DNA of 64,000 nt from Kangiella geojedonensis (GCF_000981765.1 NZ_CP010975.1:2418001-2482000), one strand, 5' to 3'; counted from the first letter of the stretch, positions 26,480 to 36,968 are shown. Program-made: numbers and translations. The notes: generated by a model not told the origin, from the letters alone.

Positions 26480-26568
26480 GGGATTGGGAGTTGTTTGGTA
26501 TTTGGGGTATTTTAGCAGATTGGTTTAGATTTCTATATCGAATGTAGGACTTTCTTGCTGACTCTATT

Positions 26569-26740
26569 ATAACGACAGTATTTCTAACGTTCATTTTTTG
26601 ACGAGCAAAAAACGAACCAAAAAACTCGCCCCAAAAGTTAGGTTCTTCGAACTACCTTCATGATTCAAAATTATTACCGCGCCGCAAAACGAAACTTCCT
26701 GTTTCGTCTTTGCTAAATTGGGCTATCCATGCCCAATTTA
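26569..26740. repeat. Intergenic repeat-like region with two stem-loops, upstream of ubiD
   Basis: Between ubiD and the small membrane ORF are about 300 bp without a gene. It holds two hairpins: ACGAAAC/GTTTCGT around TTCCT (26689-26707), and TAAATTGGGC/GCCCAATTTA around 7 nt (26714-26740). It also holds a segment with repeated AAAAAAC words flanked by CGAG and CTCG near 26603-26630. It looks like a decayed or dispersed repeat rather than coding DNA. No promoter for ubiD stands out. Confidence 0.45.
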
Positions 26741-26778
26741 CCCTATAATTTTGTATCACTCAGCTAACTTTTACGGGG

Positions 26779-27123
26779 TCATTCGCATGCGTTAATTTCA
26801 TTTTCTTTTTTTGAAAATATTTCAAACCAATGATAGGAAATAAAACCTCCAATCACTCCACCAACTCCATAAACCAAAATCCCCAATAAGTTAGAAGTTA
26901 ATACATTCCCAGGATAGATTAACAACACAGCAGCTATAAATAGCCCAGCCATAATCAAGGACAGCACATTTACTTTTTTAAAGTATATTAATAAAGAAAT
27001 TGCAGGAAGATATAATACAAATGCATACGGAGCAAAAGTAACACCATACATCGCAGCTAGAAAAGGGGCTAAAAAAGAATCCACTCTCCATGTAGTCATC
27101 AACAGGAAGAATCCTAAGATCAA
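26779..27123 (-). CDS. Small hypothetical membrane protein, start uncertain (possibly 5'-degraded)
   Basis: This is a 114-aa hydrophobic protein with about three or four membrane segments (LYLPAISLLIYF, SLIMAGLFIAAVLLIYPG, GILVYGVGGVIGGFISYHWF). I do not recognise a family. The shown start is a TTG at 27123, but the same frame stays open upstream for 47 more codons to a stop at 27265-27267, with plausible protein (NPFLGLSLKKEL, then IHLIPAFVSGF) and no ATG, GTG or TTG. So either a non-canonical start is used or the 5' end was lost. AT-rich and flanked by palindromes. Confidence 0.45.
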   Translation of the reverse strand: MILGFFLLMTTWRVDSFLAPFLAAMYGVTFAPYAFVLYLPAISLLIYFKKVNVLSLIMAGLFIAAVLLIYPGNVLTSNLLGILVYGVGGVIGGFISYHWFEIFSKKENEINACE

Positions 27124-27273
27124 CCCTGCACCGAAAGTACCTAATATAAAACCAGAAACGAAGGCAGGAATTAGATGAATCTTCTTAAACTGAAGGTTCT
27201 GATTAACTTTTTCCTTAAAATTAATACTTAGCTCCTTCTTTAAAGATAGTCCCAGAAATGGGTTTTAAGAGGC

Positions 27274-27330
27274 AGTCTCTCGCACAGCGAGGTTACGTAT
27301 AATAATACGTAACCGAGCGAGCAAGAGACT
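27274..27330. repeat. Large imperfect palindrome between rho and the membrane ORF
   Basis: AGTCTCT (27274-27280) pairs with AGAGACT (27324-27330), and the inner arms GGTTACGTAT (27291-27300) and ATACGTAACC (27305-27314) pair perfectly around AATA. The intervening 9-10 bp are partly mismatched. A short hairpin CCCA-GAAA-TGGG lies just upstream at 27251-27262. The layout suggests a cruciform-forming repeat unit. Confidence 0.7.
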
Positions 27331-27337
27331 AACAAAG

Positions 27338-27366
27338 CAAAAACCTAAAAAGACGCTTTCTAGGTT
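27338..27366 (-). terminator. Rho-independent terminator overlapping the rho stop codon
   Basis: On the minus strand AACCTAGAAA and TTTTTAGGTT form a 10-bp stem (one G-U) around GCGTC, and the T-run continues beyond. The stem begins within the rho stop codon. Confidence 0.6.
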
Positions 27367-28621
27367 ACTTTTTCATTGAGGTGAAGAACTCGTCATTTGT
27401 TTTCGTCATCGCCATCTTGTCGATCAAGAATTCAATCGCGTCTAACTCGTCCATTGGATGTAGGATTTTGCGTAAAATCCACATCTTCTGAAGTTCTTCT
27501 TGAGACGTTAACAGGTCTTCTTTGCGTGAACCTGAACGGTTGAAGTCAATCGCTGGGAAGACGCGCTTCTCGGCAATTTTACGAGATAGGTGAAGTTCCA
27601 TGTTACCTGTACCTTTAAATTCTTCGTAAATCACTTCGTCCATCTTTGAGCCGGTGTCGACTAGGGCAGTAGCGATAATGGTTAAGCTGCCACCTTCTTC
27701 GATATTACGTGCTGCACCGAAGAAACGTTTTGGACGTTGTAGTGCGTTGGCATCGACACCACCGGTTAATACTTTACCCGACGATGGTACAACGGTGTTG
27801 TAGGCACGCGCTAAACGTGTGATTGAGTCGAGCAGAATAATAACGTCTTTTTTGTGCTCAACTAAACGCTTGGCTTTTTCGATAACCATCTCAGCGACTT
27901 GTACGTGACGCGCGGCTGGTTCATCAAAGGTTGAAGCAACCACTTCACCTTTTACCGAGCGTTGCATTTCTGTCACTTCTTCTGGACGTTCGTCAATCAG
28001 AAGTACAATCAACATACACTCTGGGTGATTATAGGTAATCGACTGAGCGATGTTCTGCAACATCATGGTTTTACCAGCTTTCGGTGGCGACACGATTAAC
28101 GCACGCTGACCTTTACCGATTGGCGCAGCTAAATCAATAACACGCGCAGTAATATCTTCCGTCGAGCCGTTACCACGTTCCATACGCATGCGATCGTCTG
28201 GATGTAGTGGTGTTAGGTTTTCAAATAAGAGTTTGCGGCGGGAGTTTTCTGGGCTGTCGTAGTTAATTTCTGCGACTTTTAGTAAGGCAAAATAGCGTTC
28301 CTGATCTTTAGGTGGGCGTATTTTGCCAAAAATGGTATCACCCGTTCGTAAATTAAAACGACGGATTTGGCTTGGCGAGACGTAAATATCGTCTGGGCCT
28401 GCTAAATAAGAGCCTTCTGCTGAGCGTAAAAATCCAAAACCATCCGGTAAGATTTCTAAAACTCCACCACCAAAGATATCTTCGCCACTTTTGGCGTGAT
28501 TCTTAAGTAGTCCAAAGATGATGTCCTGTTTGCGCATACGCGCCATGTGCTCGAGACCGACAGCTTTAGCCATCTCAGACAGTTCTTGAGCGGATTTCTG
28601 CTTTAATTCTGTAAGATTCAT
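27365..28621 (-). CDS. rho: Transcription termination factor Rho
   Basis: Rho is the hexameric RNA-dependent ATPase that ends transcription. The 418-aa protein has the N-terminal helical domain ([22 protein letters not shown] is the usual start), the cold-shock-like RNA-binding domain ([20 protein letters not shown]) and the ATPase P-loop [10 protein letters not shown], with [10 protein letters not shown] and the Q/R-loop segments. It is downstream of trxA on the same strand, as in E. coli, with a 269-bp leader region. No Shine-Dalgarno is visible before the ATG. Confidence 0.97.
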   Translation of the reverse strand: MNLTELKQKSAQELSEMAKAVGLEHMARMRKQDIIFGLLKNHAKSGEDIFGGGVLEILPDGFGFLRSAEGSYLAGPDDIYVSPSQIRRFNLRTGDTIFGKIRPPKDQERYFALLKVAEINYDSPENSRRKLLFENLTPLHPDDRMRMERGNGSTEDITARVIDLAAPIGKGQRALIVSPPKAGKTMMLQNIAQSITYNHPECMLIVLLIDERPEEVTEMQRSVKGEVVASTFDEPAARHVQVAEMVIEKAKRLVEHKKDVIILLDSITRLARAYNTVVPSSGKVLTGGVDANALQRPKRFFGAARNIEEGGSLTIIATALVDTGSKMDEVIYEEFKGTGNMELHLSRKIAEKRVFPAIDFNRSGSRKEDLLTSQEELQKMWILRKILHPMDELDAIEFLIDKMAMTKTNDEFFTSMKK

Positions 28622-28760
28622 AATGTTGAATGATTGTCTTTTGACGCATTGATAGACAATGCTTAGTGTTCCCGTGAAATTAGTGTTTTGGAATAGAAAC
28701 GGAGTTTGCCCGCAGGCTTTTTTTGGACGCTGTGTTCAGCAAGGTTAAATGTAGCACTAG

Positions 28761-28790
28761 ATTTTAGAGGTGTCTAGTTTTTTAGCTCAA
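28761..28790 (-). promoter_or_regulatory. Candidate sigma-70 promoter of rho
   Basis: On the minus strand TTGAGC (28790-28785) and TAAAAT (28766-28761) are 18 bp apart. This gives a leader of about 130 nt, consistent with the long rho leaders seen in enteric bacteria. Confidence 0.5.
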
Positions 28791-28804
28791 CAAATAGCCA
28801 GGGG

Positions 28805-28843
28805 GTTACAATTATTGACGTTATTAACAATAATTGAGGTAAC
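28805..28843. repeat. Inverted repeat between trxA terminator and rho promoter
   Basis: AATTATTG (28810-28817) and CAATAATT (28828-28835) pair perfectly, extended outside by GTTAC and GTAAC with a 3-nt bulge. It lies between the trxA terminator and the rho promoter, so it could be an operator or merely an AT-rich stem. Confidence 0.4.
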
Positions 28844-28844
28844 A

Positions 28845-28868
28845 AAAAAGAGGCCGAAGCCTCTTTTC
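28845..28868 (-). terminator. Rho-independent terminator of trxA
   Basis: On the minus strand AAGAGGC, a TTCG tetraloop and GCCTCTT form a stem followed by T residues, just after the trxA stop. It shows trxA and rho are at least partly separate transcripts. Confidence 0.85.
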
Positions 28869-28890
28869 TTAATCGACTATCGTGATCAGC

Positions 28891-29217
28891 TTAGATGTTG
28901 CTGTCGATAAAAGCCATCAGTTGTGACTTTGACACAGCGCCCACTTTAGTCGCTTCAACATTGCCGCCTTTAAATAGCATTAATGTTGGAATACCACGAA
29001 TACCATACTTTGGTGGCGTTTCGTTATTCTCATCGATGTTTAACTTAGCAATTTTTACTTTGCCTTCATACGATTCAGCAATTTCATCTAGAATTGGCGC
29101 GATCATTTTACAAGGACCACACCATTCTGCCCAATAGTCGACCAATACTGGGCTATCTGAATTTAATACTTCTTCTTCAAAAGTAGCATCGCTGATGTAT
29201 ACAATTTTGTCGCTCAT
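28891..29217 (-). CDS. trxA: Thioredoxin 1
   Basis: This is a 108-aa cytoplasmic thioredoxin with the active site [11 protein letters not shown] near residues 29-39 and the cis-Pro loop [11 protein letters not shown]. It reduces disulfides such as those of ribonucleotide reductase. It lies divergent from rhlB with rho downstream, a conserved gammaproteobacterial block. GGAGAAAACCGA precedes the ATG as ribosome site. Confidence 0.96.
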   Translation of the reverse strand: MSDKIVYISDATFEEEVLNSDSPVLVDYWAEWCGPCKMIAPILDEIAESYEGKVKIAKLNIDENNETPPKYGIRGIPTLMLFKGGNVEATKVGAVSKSQLMAFIDSNI

Positions 29218-29289
29218 TCGGTTTTCTCCTACTAATTCACTTGCGCTTGGTAGCTATCAGACGCACAATGGCTCTATTTGATACAATGA

Positions 29290-29305
29290 CTTGCAATTTT
29301 GCAAG
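29290..29305. promoter_or_regulatory. Perfect 16-bp dyad in the trxA/rhlB divergent region
   Basis: CTTGCAA-TT-TTGCAAG is a perfect dyad at the centre of the 114-bp gap between the divergent trxA and rhlB starts. Its TTGCAA arms could serve as -35 elements on either strand, so a bound factor would affect both genes. The binding factor is unknown. Confidence 0.5.
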
Positions 29306-29331
29306 CATCCAATGGTAAAAAGTTATAATAG

Positions 29332-30573
29332 ATGGACAAATCACATTTATCCGACGTTCGCTTTAGCGATTTAGGTCTGCATCCGAAGTTACTTTCGGCG
29401 ATTAATGACCTTGGTTTCCAATACTGCACGCCTATTCAGGCTAAAACATTGCCTTTATTACTTAAAGGACAAAATGTTGCTGGCCAAGCACAAACAGGTA
29501 CTGGAAAAACTATCGCATTTCTGCTTGGGGTCATGAATGATATGTTAACCCTGCCTGAAATTGATGGCCGCCGTGCTAACGAGCCTCGCTCTATCATCAT
29601 GGCGCCAACTCGTGAGTTAGCGGTTCAAATTGCTAAAGACGCTCTGAAACTTGGCAAGCATGCAAAATTTAAGATTCGAGTGGTATATGGGGGCGAGGAT
29701 CATGAAAAACAACGTCTTCAATTGGAAAAGGGCGTCGATATTCTGATTGGCACCACCGGCCGCTTGATCGACTATTTAAAGCAGGGTGCTTATGGTCTAG
29801 AAGCCATCGATAGCGTCGTTTTAGACGAAGCTGACCGTATGTTTGATTTAGGTTTTATCAAAGACATCCGCTACATATTCCGTCGTATGCCTCCGCCCAA
29901 TGACCGCATGAACATGCTATTCTCAGCCACCTTATCGCACCGTGTTCAAGAGTTAGCCTATGAGCATATGCATAACCCTGAGCATGTGCAAGTGGCCGCG
30001 GAACAAGTCACGGCAAAGAAAATCCGTGAAGCGTTATTTTATCCGAGTCGCGAAGAAGCGCTACCGTTATTGGTTGGCTTAATGCAACGCTTAACGCCAC
30101 CTCGGAGCATCGTATTCACCAATACTAAACGTGCGGCAGAGCATGTTTGGGCTTGCCTGCGCGGGAATGATATTGAAGCAGGTTTATTAACTGGCGATGT
30201 TCATCAAAAGAAACGTCTCAAACTATTGGATGACCTCAAAAATAATGCTGTTAATGTTCTAGTTTGTACTGACGTAGCCGCTCGCGGATTGCATATTGAT
30301 GACGTCACTCATGTCTTCAATTACCACTTGCCTGATGATGCTGAAGATTATGTGCATCGAATTGGGCGAACGGCACGTGCCGGAGCCGAGGGGGATGCGG
30401 TTAGTTTTGCAGGGGAAGACTTCGCTATGAACCTTACCGCTATTGAAGAATATGTGGGTCATGAGTTGCCAAAGCTTGAGATCAAACCTGAATATTTAGC
30501 AGACCTCAAGCCATCGATTCCGCTAAAGCAAAAACGTCGCCACCCCACACAACGACGCCAGTCAAAAGGCTAG
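29332..30573 (+). CDS. rhlB: ATP-dependent RNA helicase RhlB
   Basis: RhlB is the DEAD-box helicase of the RNA degradosome. The 413-aa protein has the Q motif (FQYCTPIQ), Walker [28 protein letters not shown], and [10 protein letters not shown]. It ends in a basic Arg/Lys-rich tail ([15 protein letters not shown]). It aligns from the first residue with E. coli RhlB, which confirms the ATG at 29332 despite no Shine-Dalgarno. Position beside trxA-rho supports the assignment over other DEAD-box proteins. Confidence 0.94.
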   Translation: MDKSHLSDVRFSDLGLHPKLLSAINDLGFQYCTPIQAKTLPLLLKGQNVAGQAQTGTGKTIAFLLGVMNDMLTLPEIDGRRANEPRSIIMAPTRELAVQIAKDALKLGKHAKFKIRVVYGGEDHEKQRLQLEKGVDILIGTTGRLIDYLKQGAYGLEAIDSVVLDEADRMFDLGFIKDIRYIFRRMPPPNDRMNMLFSATLSHRVQELAYEHMHNPEHVQVAAEQVTAKKIREALFYPSREEALPLLVGLMQRLTPPRSIVFTNTKRAAEHVWACLRGNDIEAGLLTGDVHQKKRLKLLDDLKNNAVNVLVCTDVAARGLHIDDVTHVFNYHLPDDAEDYVHRIGRTARAGAEGDAVSFAGEDFAMNLTAIEEYVGHELPKLEIKPEYLADLKPSIPLKQKRRHPTQRRQSKG

Positions 30574-30586
30574 TTGGTCCTAACGC

Positions 30587-30606
30587 AAGGCTGCTTAGGC
30601 AGCCTT
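30587..30606 (+). terminator. Stem-loop after rhlB
   Basis: AAGGCTGC and GCAGCCTT form an 8-bp stem around TTAG, 14 bp after the rhlB stop. No long T-run follows, so this may be a weak terminator or an end-stabilising hairpin. The rest of the gap to 30854 shows only AT-rich DNA that may hold the next promoter. Confidence 0.5.
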
Positions 30607-30854
30607 ATTCAGGTTCATCCAGCGAGTTAGCCCACGCTAAATGATATCTCGAAACACCTCTGCCCAAGAGGTGATCGAGGTATTCTATGCAACCATTTGT
30701 GCTAGCAACAAAAAACCAAGATATATTTTGTGACACACCTCTCATATATTTCAATAACCCCCTAATTGTTATATTTTGTTACATAGTTGGACTTTATTTC
30801 CGCTCATCTTTTTTGCTACGGTCGATATTCACTTATATAAGAAAGGACTTAACT

Positions 30855-31136
30855 ATGCTTAAACCATTGATAATTACAGGGCTTGCTTTCGCATTTATTG
30901 GCTGCGCTTCAACTAGCTCCCATACTGTGGCAAATACTTCAGAAGAGTCTAAGAAAATTGCAAAGGATGAAGATGGAAAGCCGCAATATATTTGTCAGAA
31001 GACCCATCAGGTCGGCTCTAACTTCAAAAAGCTTCAATGCTGGACTAAAGAAGAATACGCTACTAAACAGCAACGCGACAAAGAAGAGGTTCAAAGATTA
31101 CAAGGCAGTAGCATGTCAGCCCCTGAAACGCGATAA
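30855..31136 (+). CDS. Small lipoprotein of unknown function
   Basis: This 93-aa protein has a lipoprotein signal peptide with lipobox FIGC (lipid Cys at residue 17). The mature part is short, polar and Lys/Glu-rich (YICQKTHQVGSNFKKLQCWTKEEY, then a coiled-coil-like tail), with two Cys that could pair. ATG 30855 with AAAGGA upstream is chosen; the open frame reaches back to 30687 but only this start gives a signal peptide. Similar small envelope lipoproteins are common; function unknown. Confidence 0.72.
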   Translation: MLKPLIITGLAFAFIGCASTSSHTVANTSEESKKIAKDEDGKPQYICQKTHQVGSNFKKLQCWTKEEYATKQQRDKEEVQRLQGSSMSAPETR

Positions 31137-31146
31137 AAAACACCAA

Positions 31147-31171
31147 GTTGCTAGCTTTTTTAGCTAGCAAC
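31147..31171. terminator. Strong stem-loop between convergent genes
   Basis: GTTGCTAGCT and AGCTAGCAAC form a perfect 10-bp stem around five T residues, 10 bp after the lipoprotein stop and upstream of the convergent thioesterase stop. No T-run follows on either side, so termination strength is uncertain. Confidence 0.55.
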
Positions 31172-31202
31172 CTCATTCTTGCTCTATCACTTATAAATTA
31201 AA

Positions 31203-31700
31203 TTACTTCCACTTTTCTACCACATGCTTGATGCGGCCTTCTCGACGCCCAACATGCGATTTAATTTGTTCTGCTAACTCAAAATGCTTGCGTTCTTTAT
31301 CCGTTTCAATAATCAGCTCCGGCACCGCCACGGGATTACGGTCTTCGTCAAAGGCCACTAATGTAAAGTGTGCTGTGGTACTTAAAACATCGCCCTCATC
31401 GCCACCTTTATCCACAAAAACATCCGTACGTACCATCATTGAAGAACTCCCAACCAAGACTACTTTCGCCACGGTTTTAATACGATCTCCAACAAATATT
31501 GGTCGCTTGAAAATTACACGTTCTACCGAGGCCGTAGAGACTGTTTTTCCAGAATATCTAATAGCCGCTAAAGCAGCCGTTGAGTCCATAATCGCCAGCA
31601 ATTCACCACCGAACATATTACCGTAGGGGTTACTTTGGTTTGGGAAAACGAAGTTCCACGTTTCGATGGCTTCAGACGTTCTCTGTTCGCGCTCCGACAT
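31203..31700 (-). CDS. Acyl-CoA thioesterase (YciA/BACH-type hotdog)
   Basis: This 165-aa hotdog protein is of the cytosolic acyl-CoA hydrolase type: FPNQSNPYGNMFGGELLAIMDSTAALAA is the family N-terminal helix motif with the catalytic-type Asn/Asp region. AHFTLVAFDEDRNPVAVPEL follows. It hydrolyses acyl-CoA esters and is probably housekeeping. It is 10 bp downstream of the hydrolase gene on the same strand, so they may be co-transcribed. Confidence 0.87.
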   Translation of the reverse strand: MSEREQRTSEAIETWNFVFPNQSNPYGNMFGGELLAIMDSTAALAAIRYSGKTVSTASVERVIFKRPIFVGDRIKTVAKVVLVGSSSMMVRTDVFVDKGGDEGDVLSTTAHFTLVAFDEDRNPVAVPELIIETDKERKHFELAEQIKSHVGRREGRIKHVVEKWK

Positions 31701-31710
31701 TTAACTCTTC

Positions 31711-32586
31711 CTAATCATTCAAAAAAGTAACTATAGGTTGCCATATTCCGTCCTTGATTTCCTGCTTTTTCTTGAACAATCCAAAGTGCCCTATACGCTT
31801 TCGTTCTAACGACTTCGGTGAAATGTTCATTACCGTTTTGGTGGCATTAGGATAGTGCTTTATCAGGCCATCACGCGCCTCTTTCGGTGCATACCAATCA
31901 TCAGTGATGGTTATTCCTAAGATATCGCTACGGATACGTGCATAGCCCGATAACTCGAGGCCGTGTTCGGGGGTGAATAAGTAGTCTTTTGAGCGAGCCC
32001 ATCTCAACCACTGTTTAACAGCTGTTTTAGGAACAGGAATTGGCCCAAGAAAGCGCGATTTGAAAAAATCTCCGAATTGAAACGCCATAACTACTGGGAA
32101 TACCAAATACCAGATTGCTGCTAGTGCGTATTTTTGTAACCCTGGCCATAATCGCCAAGAGCCGAGCCCACTGGCTGCAATGATGATTTTCTCAAAGTGG
32201 CTACTAGAAGGCGCTAGCCCAATAATTTGCCCACCCGCACTATGTCCCAGGTACGACAGTTTTTGAGGCTGATACTCTGCTTGTACGAATTGAATCGCGG
32301 CCTCTACATCTAATTGGCCCCAGTGTTGCATCAAAATCTGGTCAGTCGCCATATTGCCATGTTTTGAATGACTTATTCCTCGGTAGTCAAAAGCCAACAC
32401 TGTCATACCTTGCTCAGCTAAAAAACCAGCAATATGTTTATAGTATTGGTAGGGAACTCCGAATGCAGAGCCAATGATAATGACGTGTTCAAAGTGTTTA
32501 GCATTTTCAATTGCTGAAAACACAACACCATTTAGCTCAAAACCGTCCTCAGCTTTAAAACTAATTTCTTTTGTGACACAACCCAA
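31711..32586 (-). CDS. Alpha/beta hydrolase
   Basis: This 291-aa serine hydrolase-fold protein has the nucleophile elbow GHSAGG, an oxyanion-region IIIGSAFGVP and TVLAFDYRG before it. A His near the C-terminus (RIGHFGLF) fits the catalytic triad. No signal peptide. The substrate is unknown; the family includes esterases and lipases. Upstream of the acyl-CoA thioesterase gene on the same strand. Confidence 0.82.
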   Translation of the reverse strand: MGCVTKEISFKAEDGFELNGVVFSAIENAKHFEHVIIIGSAFGVPYQYYKHIAGFLAEQGMTVLAFDYRGISHSKHGNMATDQILMQHWGQLDVEAAIQFVQAEYQPQKLSYLGHSAGGQIIGLAPSSSHFEKIIIAASGLGSWRLWPGLQKYALAAIWYLVFPVVMAFQFGDFFKSRFLGPIPVPKTAVKQWLRWARSKDYLFTPEHGLELSGYARIRSDILGITITDDWYAPKEARDGLIKHYPNATKTVMNISPKSLERKRIGHFGLFKKKQEIKDGIWQPIVTFLND

Positions 32587-32638
32587 ACAAGATACCCAGT
32601 CTACTCAATAAAGCTCTATAAATACCTTATTTGGGCAT

Positions 32639-32669
32639 AAAAGGCCAGACCAGTTACCTTTCTGGCTTT
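32639..32669 (-). terminator. Rho-independent terminator of the DUF4197 gene
   Basis: On the minus strand AAAGCCAGA pairs with TCTGGCCTTT (one bulged base) around an 11-nt loop, followed by T residues, just after the DUF4197 gene. Confidence 0.55.
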
Positions 32670-32673
32670 GCAA

Positions 32674-33390
32674 TTATTGTTGAGAAAAGACTTTCTGCAA
32701 TAATTCTGTGGTTCTTGCAACAGGGTTGTCACGAATCTTCTTTTCTTCTTGCGCTACCAAGGTAAACAAACCATCCAAGGTTTCTTGCATGACATAATCT
32801 TCTATGTTCATGTTTGGCTTATCCGAAAAGGGTAGCTTTTCGTAAGCCCCTAATAACTGCTTATAGTCTTTATAAAAACCGACTTTCTGCATACTGCTGG
32901 TGATAATAGGCTGAAAACGTCGTTCTAAATTCGTTTGCGTTTTATCTCGAAAATAGTCCGTTGCCGCATTATCTCCACCCCGTAATATGCCCCAAGCATC
33001 AGCTATCGACATGGAGCTAATGGCGCCAATAAATACATCTTTGGCCTCCCCAGATGCTTTTTCCGCTGCACGATTCATCTGCTTTTCGAAGTTATCAACG
33101 TAGCTGCCTAGCCCAACCTTGCGCAGTGTGCTGGCGGCGCTATCCAATTGATCAGGCACCACAATCTTAATCAAGGAATTATTACTAAAACCTCCCGGTC
33201 GGTTAGTACTCGACACACTGTTTTTCGTACCAACTTCTAAGGCTTGCTTTAACCCTGCAACCACCGTTTGTTCCGATAATTGCTGGTTGCCACTAATACC
33301 TTCTAATACACGGTTAAGATCGGTGGTCTTACAGCTTGCCACCATTAATAACGTAACGGCGGCTGCAATAGCTACTTTGAATAACTTCAT
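32674..33390 (-). CDS. DUF4197 family lipoprotein
   Basis: This 238-aa protein has a lipoprotein signal (lipobox MVASC, Cys at 20). The mature chain (LSEQTVVAGLKQALEVGTKNSV, then FIGAISSMSIADAWGILRGGDNAATDYFRDKT and VMQETLDGLFTLVAQEEKKI) fits the mostly helical DUF4197 family, whose role is not established. It stands alone with its own terminator. Confidence 0.85.
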   Translation of the reverse strand: MKLFKVAIAAAVTLLMVASCKTTDLNRVLEGISGNQQLSEQTVVAGLKQALEVGTKNSVSSTNRPGGFSNNSLIKIVVPDQLDSAASTLRKVGLGSYVDNFEKQMNRAAEKASGEAKDVFIGAISSMSIADAWGILRGGDNAATDYFRDKTQTNLERRFQPIITSSMQKVGFYKDYKQLLGAYEKLPFSDKPNMNIEDYVMQETLDGLFTLVAQEEKKIRDNPVARTTELLQKVFSQQ

Positions 33391-33456
33391 GATATACCTC
33401 TATATATCGACTTTAGGATACCCCGAACTGGGCAATGAACATATCACCCGATCGGC

Positions 33457-34353
33457 CTAGTGTAGGGTTTGTACTAACCATATCGTAGTCGGAATCGTCA
33501 CCACCGACAACAAAGTCGTTACCGCTATGGTGTTATGAGCAACTTTTCGATCATTCTCCACAGCCTCGACAAATGGCATCACGCTAATCCCAGTAGGACA
33601 GGCCGCAAGAATAGTCAGTGACAATAAGTGCGTGGGTCCAAGCTCCATAACCCAGTAGCCAAAACTGAATACCGCCGCGGGCAAAAGTAGAAGCTTAATA
33701 GCTGTAACAAACAGGGTTTTCGTTATTACTGAACGGCTTATAGTTCCCAGGCTAGCCAGTGAACTGCCCAAAATAATCAGGGCCAATGGCAATGCCGCGT
33801 CCGACACCATCTCTAGCGGCGCAAACAGTTGCTTAGGGATTGGAATTTCAAAGACGTTGAACAATAGGCCAAGTACTACGCCCAGAATCACTGGATTACT
33901 GAAAATACCTAAGGCGGCTTTAAACTTAGATGGCGTAACGTTAACGCGTGTGGAAAATAGAAAGAAGCTGCTAAATAAGATCAGGCTGTGGCCGGATATG
34001 ACTGCGAGACTAATGACCAGGCCTTTCTGTCCAGTCACTGACAAAATCACTGGAATACCCACCAAAACGTTATTTGAGAAGGTGGAAGTCAGGGCGATAC
34101 GATGACTCATGCTCAAGGCTAAAATCACGAAGATAATTAGGACAGGGGTAAAGTAGGCGAATAGCGTGGTGCCGATATCTTCTAAACCCGTCTCATAAAC
34201 ATTAACGAATAAAAAGACGGGAACAAAAGCTTTAAAAACGACCTTGGATAAGTCTTCAAAAAACTCTGTACGCACCAAACGCCATTTAATTAACACCACT
34301 CCAATCAACACCACAAGGGCGACTGGAATGATCGCGTTTAGAATGACGGTCAA
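33457..34353 (-). CDS. AEC-family (auxin efflux carrier-like) transporter
   Basis: This is a membrane transporter of about 298 aa with roughly ten hydrophobic segments. It has the AEC layout of two repeats, including NNVLVGIPVILSVTGQKG in the first half and LAACPTGISVMPFVEAVEND in the second. Substrates of this family include carboxylates and amino acids; none is evident. The TTG at 34353 (VILNAIIPVALVVLIG) is preferred because it begins just before the first membrane segment and 21 bp after the hemB stop. A longer frame to 34437 would overlap hemB. Confidence 0.78.
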   Translation of the reverse strand: MTVILNAIIPVALVVLIGVVLIKWRLVRTEFFEDLSKVVFKAFVPVFLFVNVYETGLEDIGTTLFAYFTPVLIIFVILALSMSHRIALTSTFSNNVLVGIPVILSVTGQKGLVISLAVISGHSLILFSSFFLFSTRVNVTPSKFKAALGIFSNPVILGVVLGLLFNVFEIPIPKQLFAPLEMVSDAALPLALIILGSSLASLGTISRSVITKTLFVTAIKLLLLPAAVFSFGYWVMELGPTHLLSLTILAACPTGISVMPFVEAVENDRKVAHNTIAVTTLLSVVTIPTTIWLVQTLH

Positions 34354-34373
34354 AAGTGGTTGGCCTGCTGCGC

Positions 34374-35387
<1,014 letters not shown>

Positions 35388-35399
35388 TTATCTTTAAAT

Positions 35400-36362
<963 letters not shown>

Positions 36363-36374
36363 TTAAGTCGGCGC

Positions 36375-36968
36375 TTAAGCTCTTAGCACTTGTTGTGTTT
36401 GTGCATCAATAATTTTGGAAGGCCGATCATAACCACCTACCGCGCCCGATACCACCGTATCCAATTGATTCCACATCTGATTACGTACCTCTTCGGTGCG
36501 CTTCATCTCAGGATTGCCTGCGCGGTTAGCACTGGTTGAAACGATCACTGATTGCGCTTCATCGCATAAAGCCTTTACTACTGGATGCTTGCTTAAACGG
36601 ATGGCAATTTTAGAATGTTCGCCACACACCAGCGGTAGCACCAATTCGCTCTTGGGTAATAGCCAAGTCACAGGTTGATCCGGTTCGCTCGGACCACTCT
36701 CTTCAAAAAAAGGCACCTCATCGAAGCACACTAACAAGTCATGAAAGTTTTCATCAACAAAAGGCTCGATTTGTGCAATATCACTCGCCACGAGGATTAA
36801 ACCTTTGTGCCAAGGTCGCTTTTTAATGGCAAGGATTCGCTCAATGGCTTCAACAGAAAAGGGGAGACAGCCCAAGCCAAATACGGCTTCTGTCGGATAG
36901 GCGATGACACCGTCTTGTTCCATAAGGTTGACGGCACGTTTGATCTGAAAATCGTTTACGTAGGCCAA
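36375..36968 (-). CDS. tsaC: Threonylcarbamoyl-AMP synthase TsaC (YrdC/Sua5 domain)
   Basis: TsaC makes threonylcarbamoyl-AMP for the t6A37 modification of ANN-decoding tRNAs. The 197-aa protein is the short YrdC form: IAYPTEAVFGLGCLP at 20-34, KKRPWHKGLILVAS, PVTWLLP and STSANRAGNPE are the nucleotide- and substrate-binding signatures. It lies upstream of hemF with a 48-bp gap. In E. coli it is near dprA/smg, which here lie about 4 kb further on. Confidence 0.93.
   Translation of the reverse strand: MAYVNDFQIKRAVNLMEQDGVIAYPTEAVFGLGCLPFSVEAIERILAIKKRPWHKGLILVASDIAQIEPFVDENFHDLLVCFDEVPFFEESGPSEPDQPVTWLLPKSELVLPLVCGEHSKIAIRLSKHPVVKALCDEAQSVIVSTSANRAGNPEMKRTEEVRNQMWNQLDTVVSGAVGGYDRPSKIIDAQTQQVLRA

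Noticed and set aside
26480-29331. CRISPR array or tRNA in the palindrome-rich gaps
   Set aside because: No regularly spaced direct repeats and no cloverleaf with the T-loop GTTCRA signature was found.
31203-32586. Thioesterase plus hydrolase as a second lipid biosynthesis cluster
   Set aside because: Only two genes with common housekeeping families and no carrier protein or synthase nearby.
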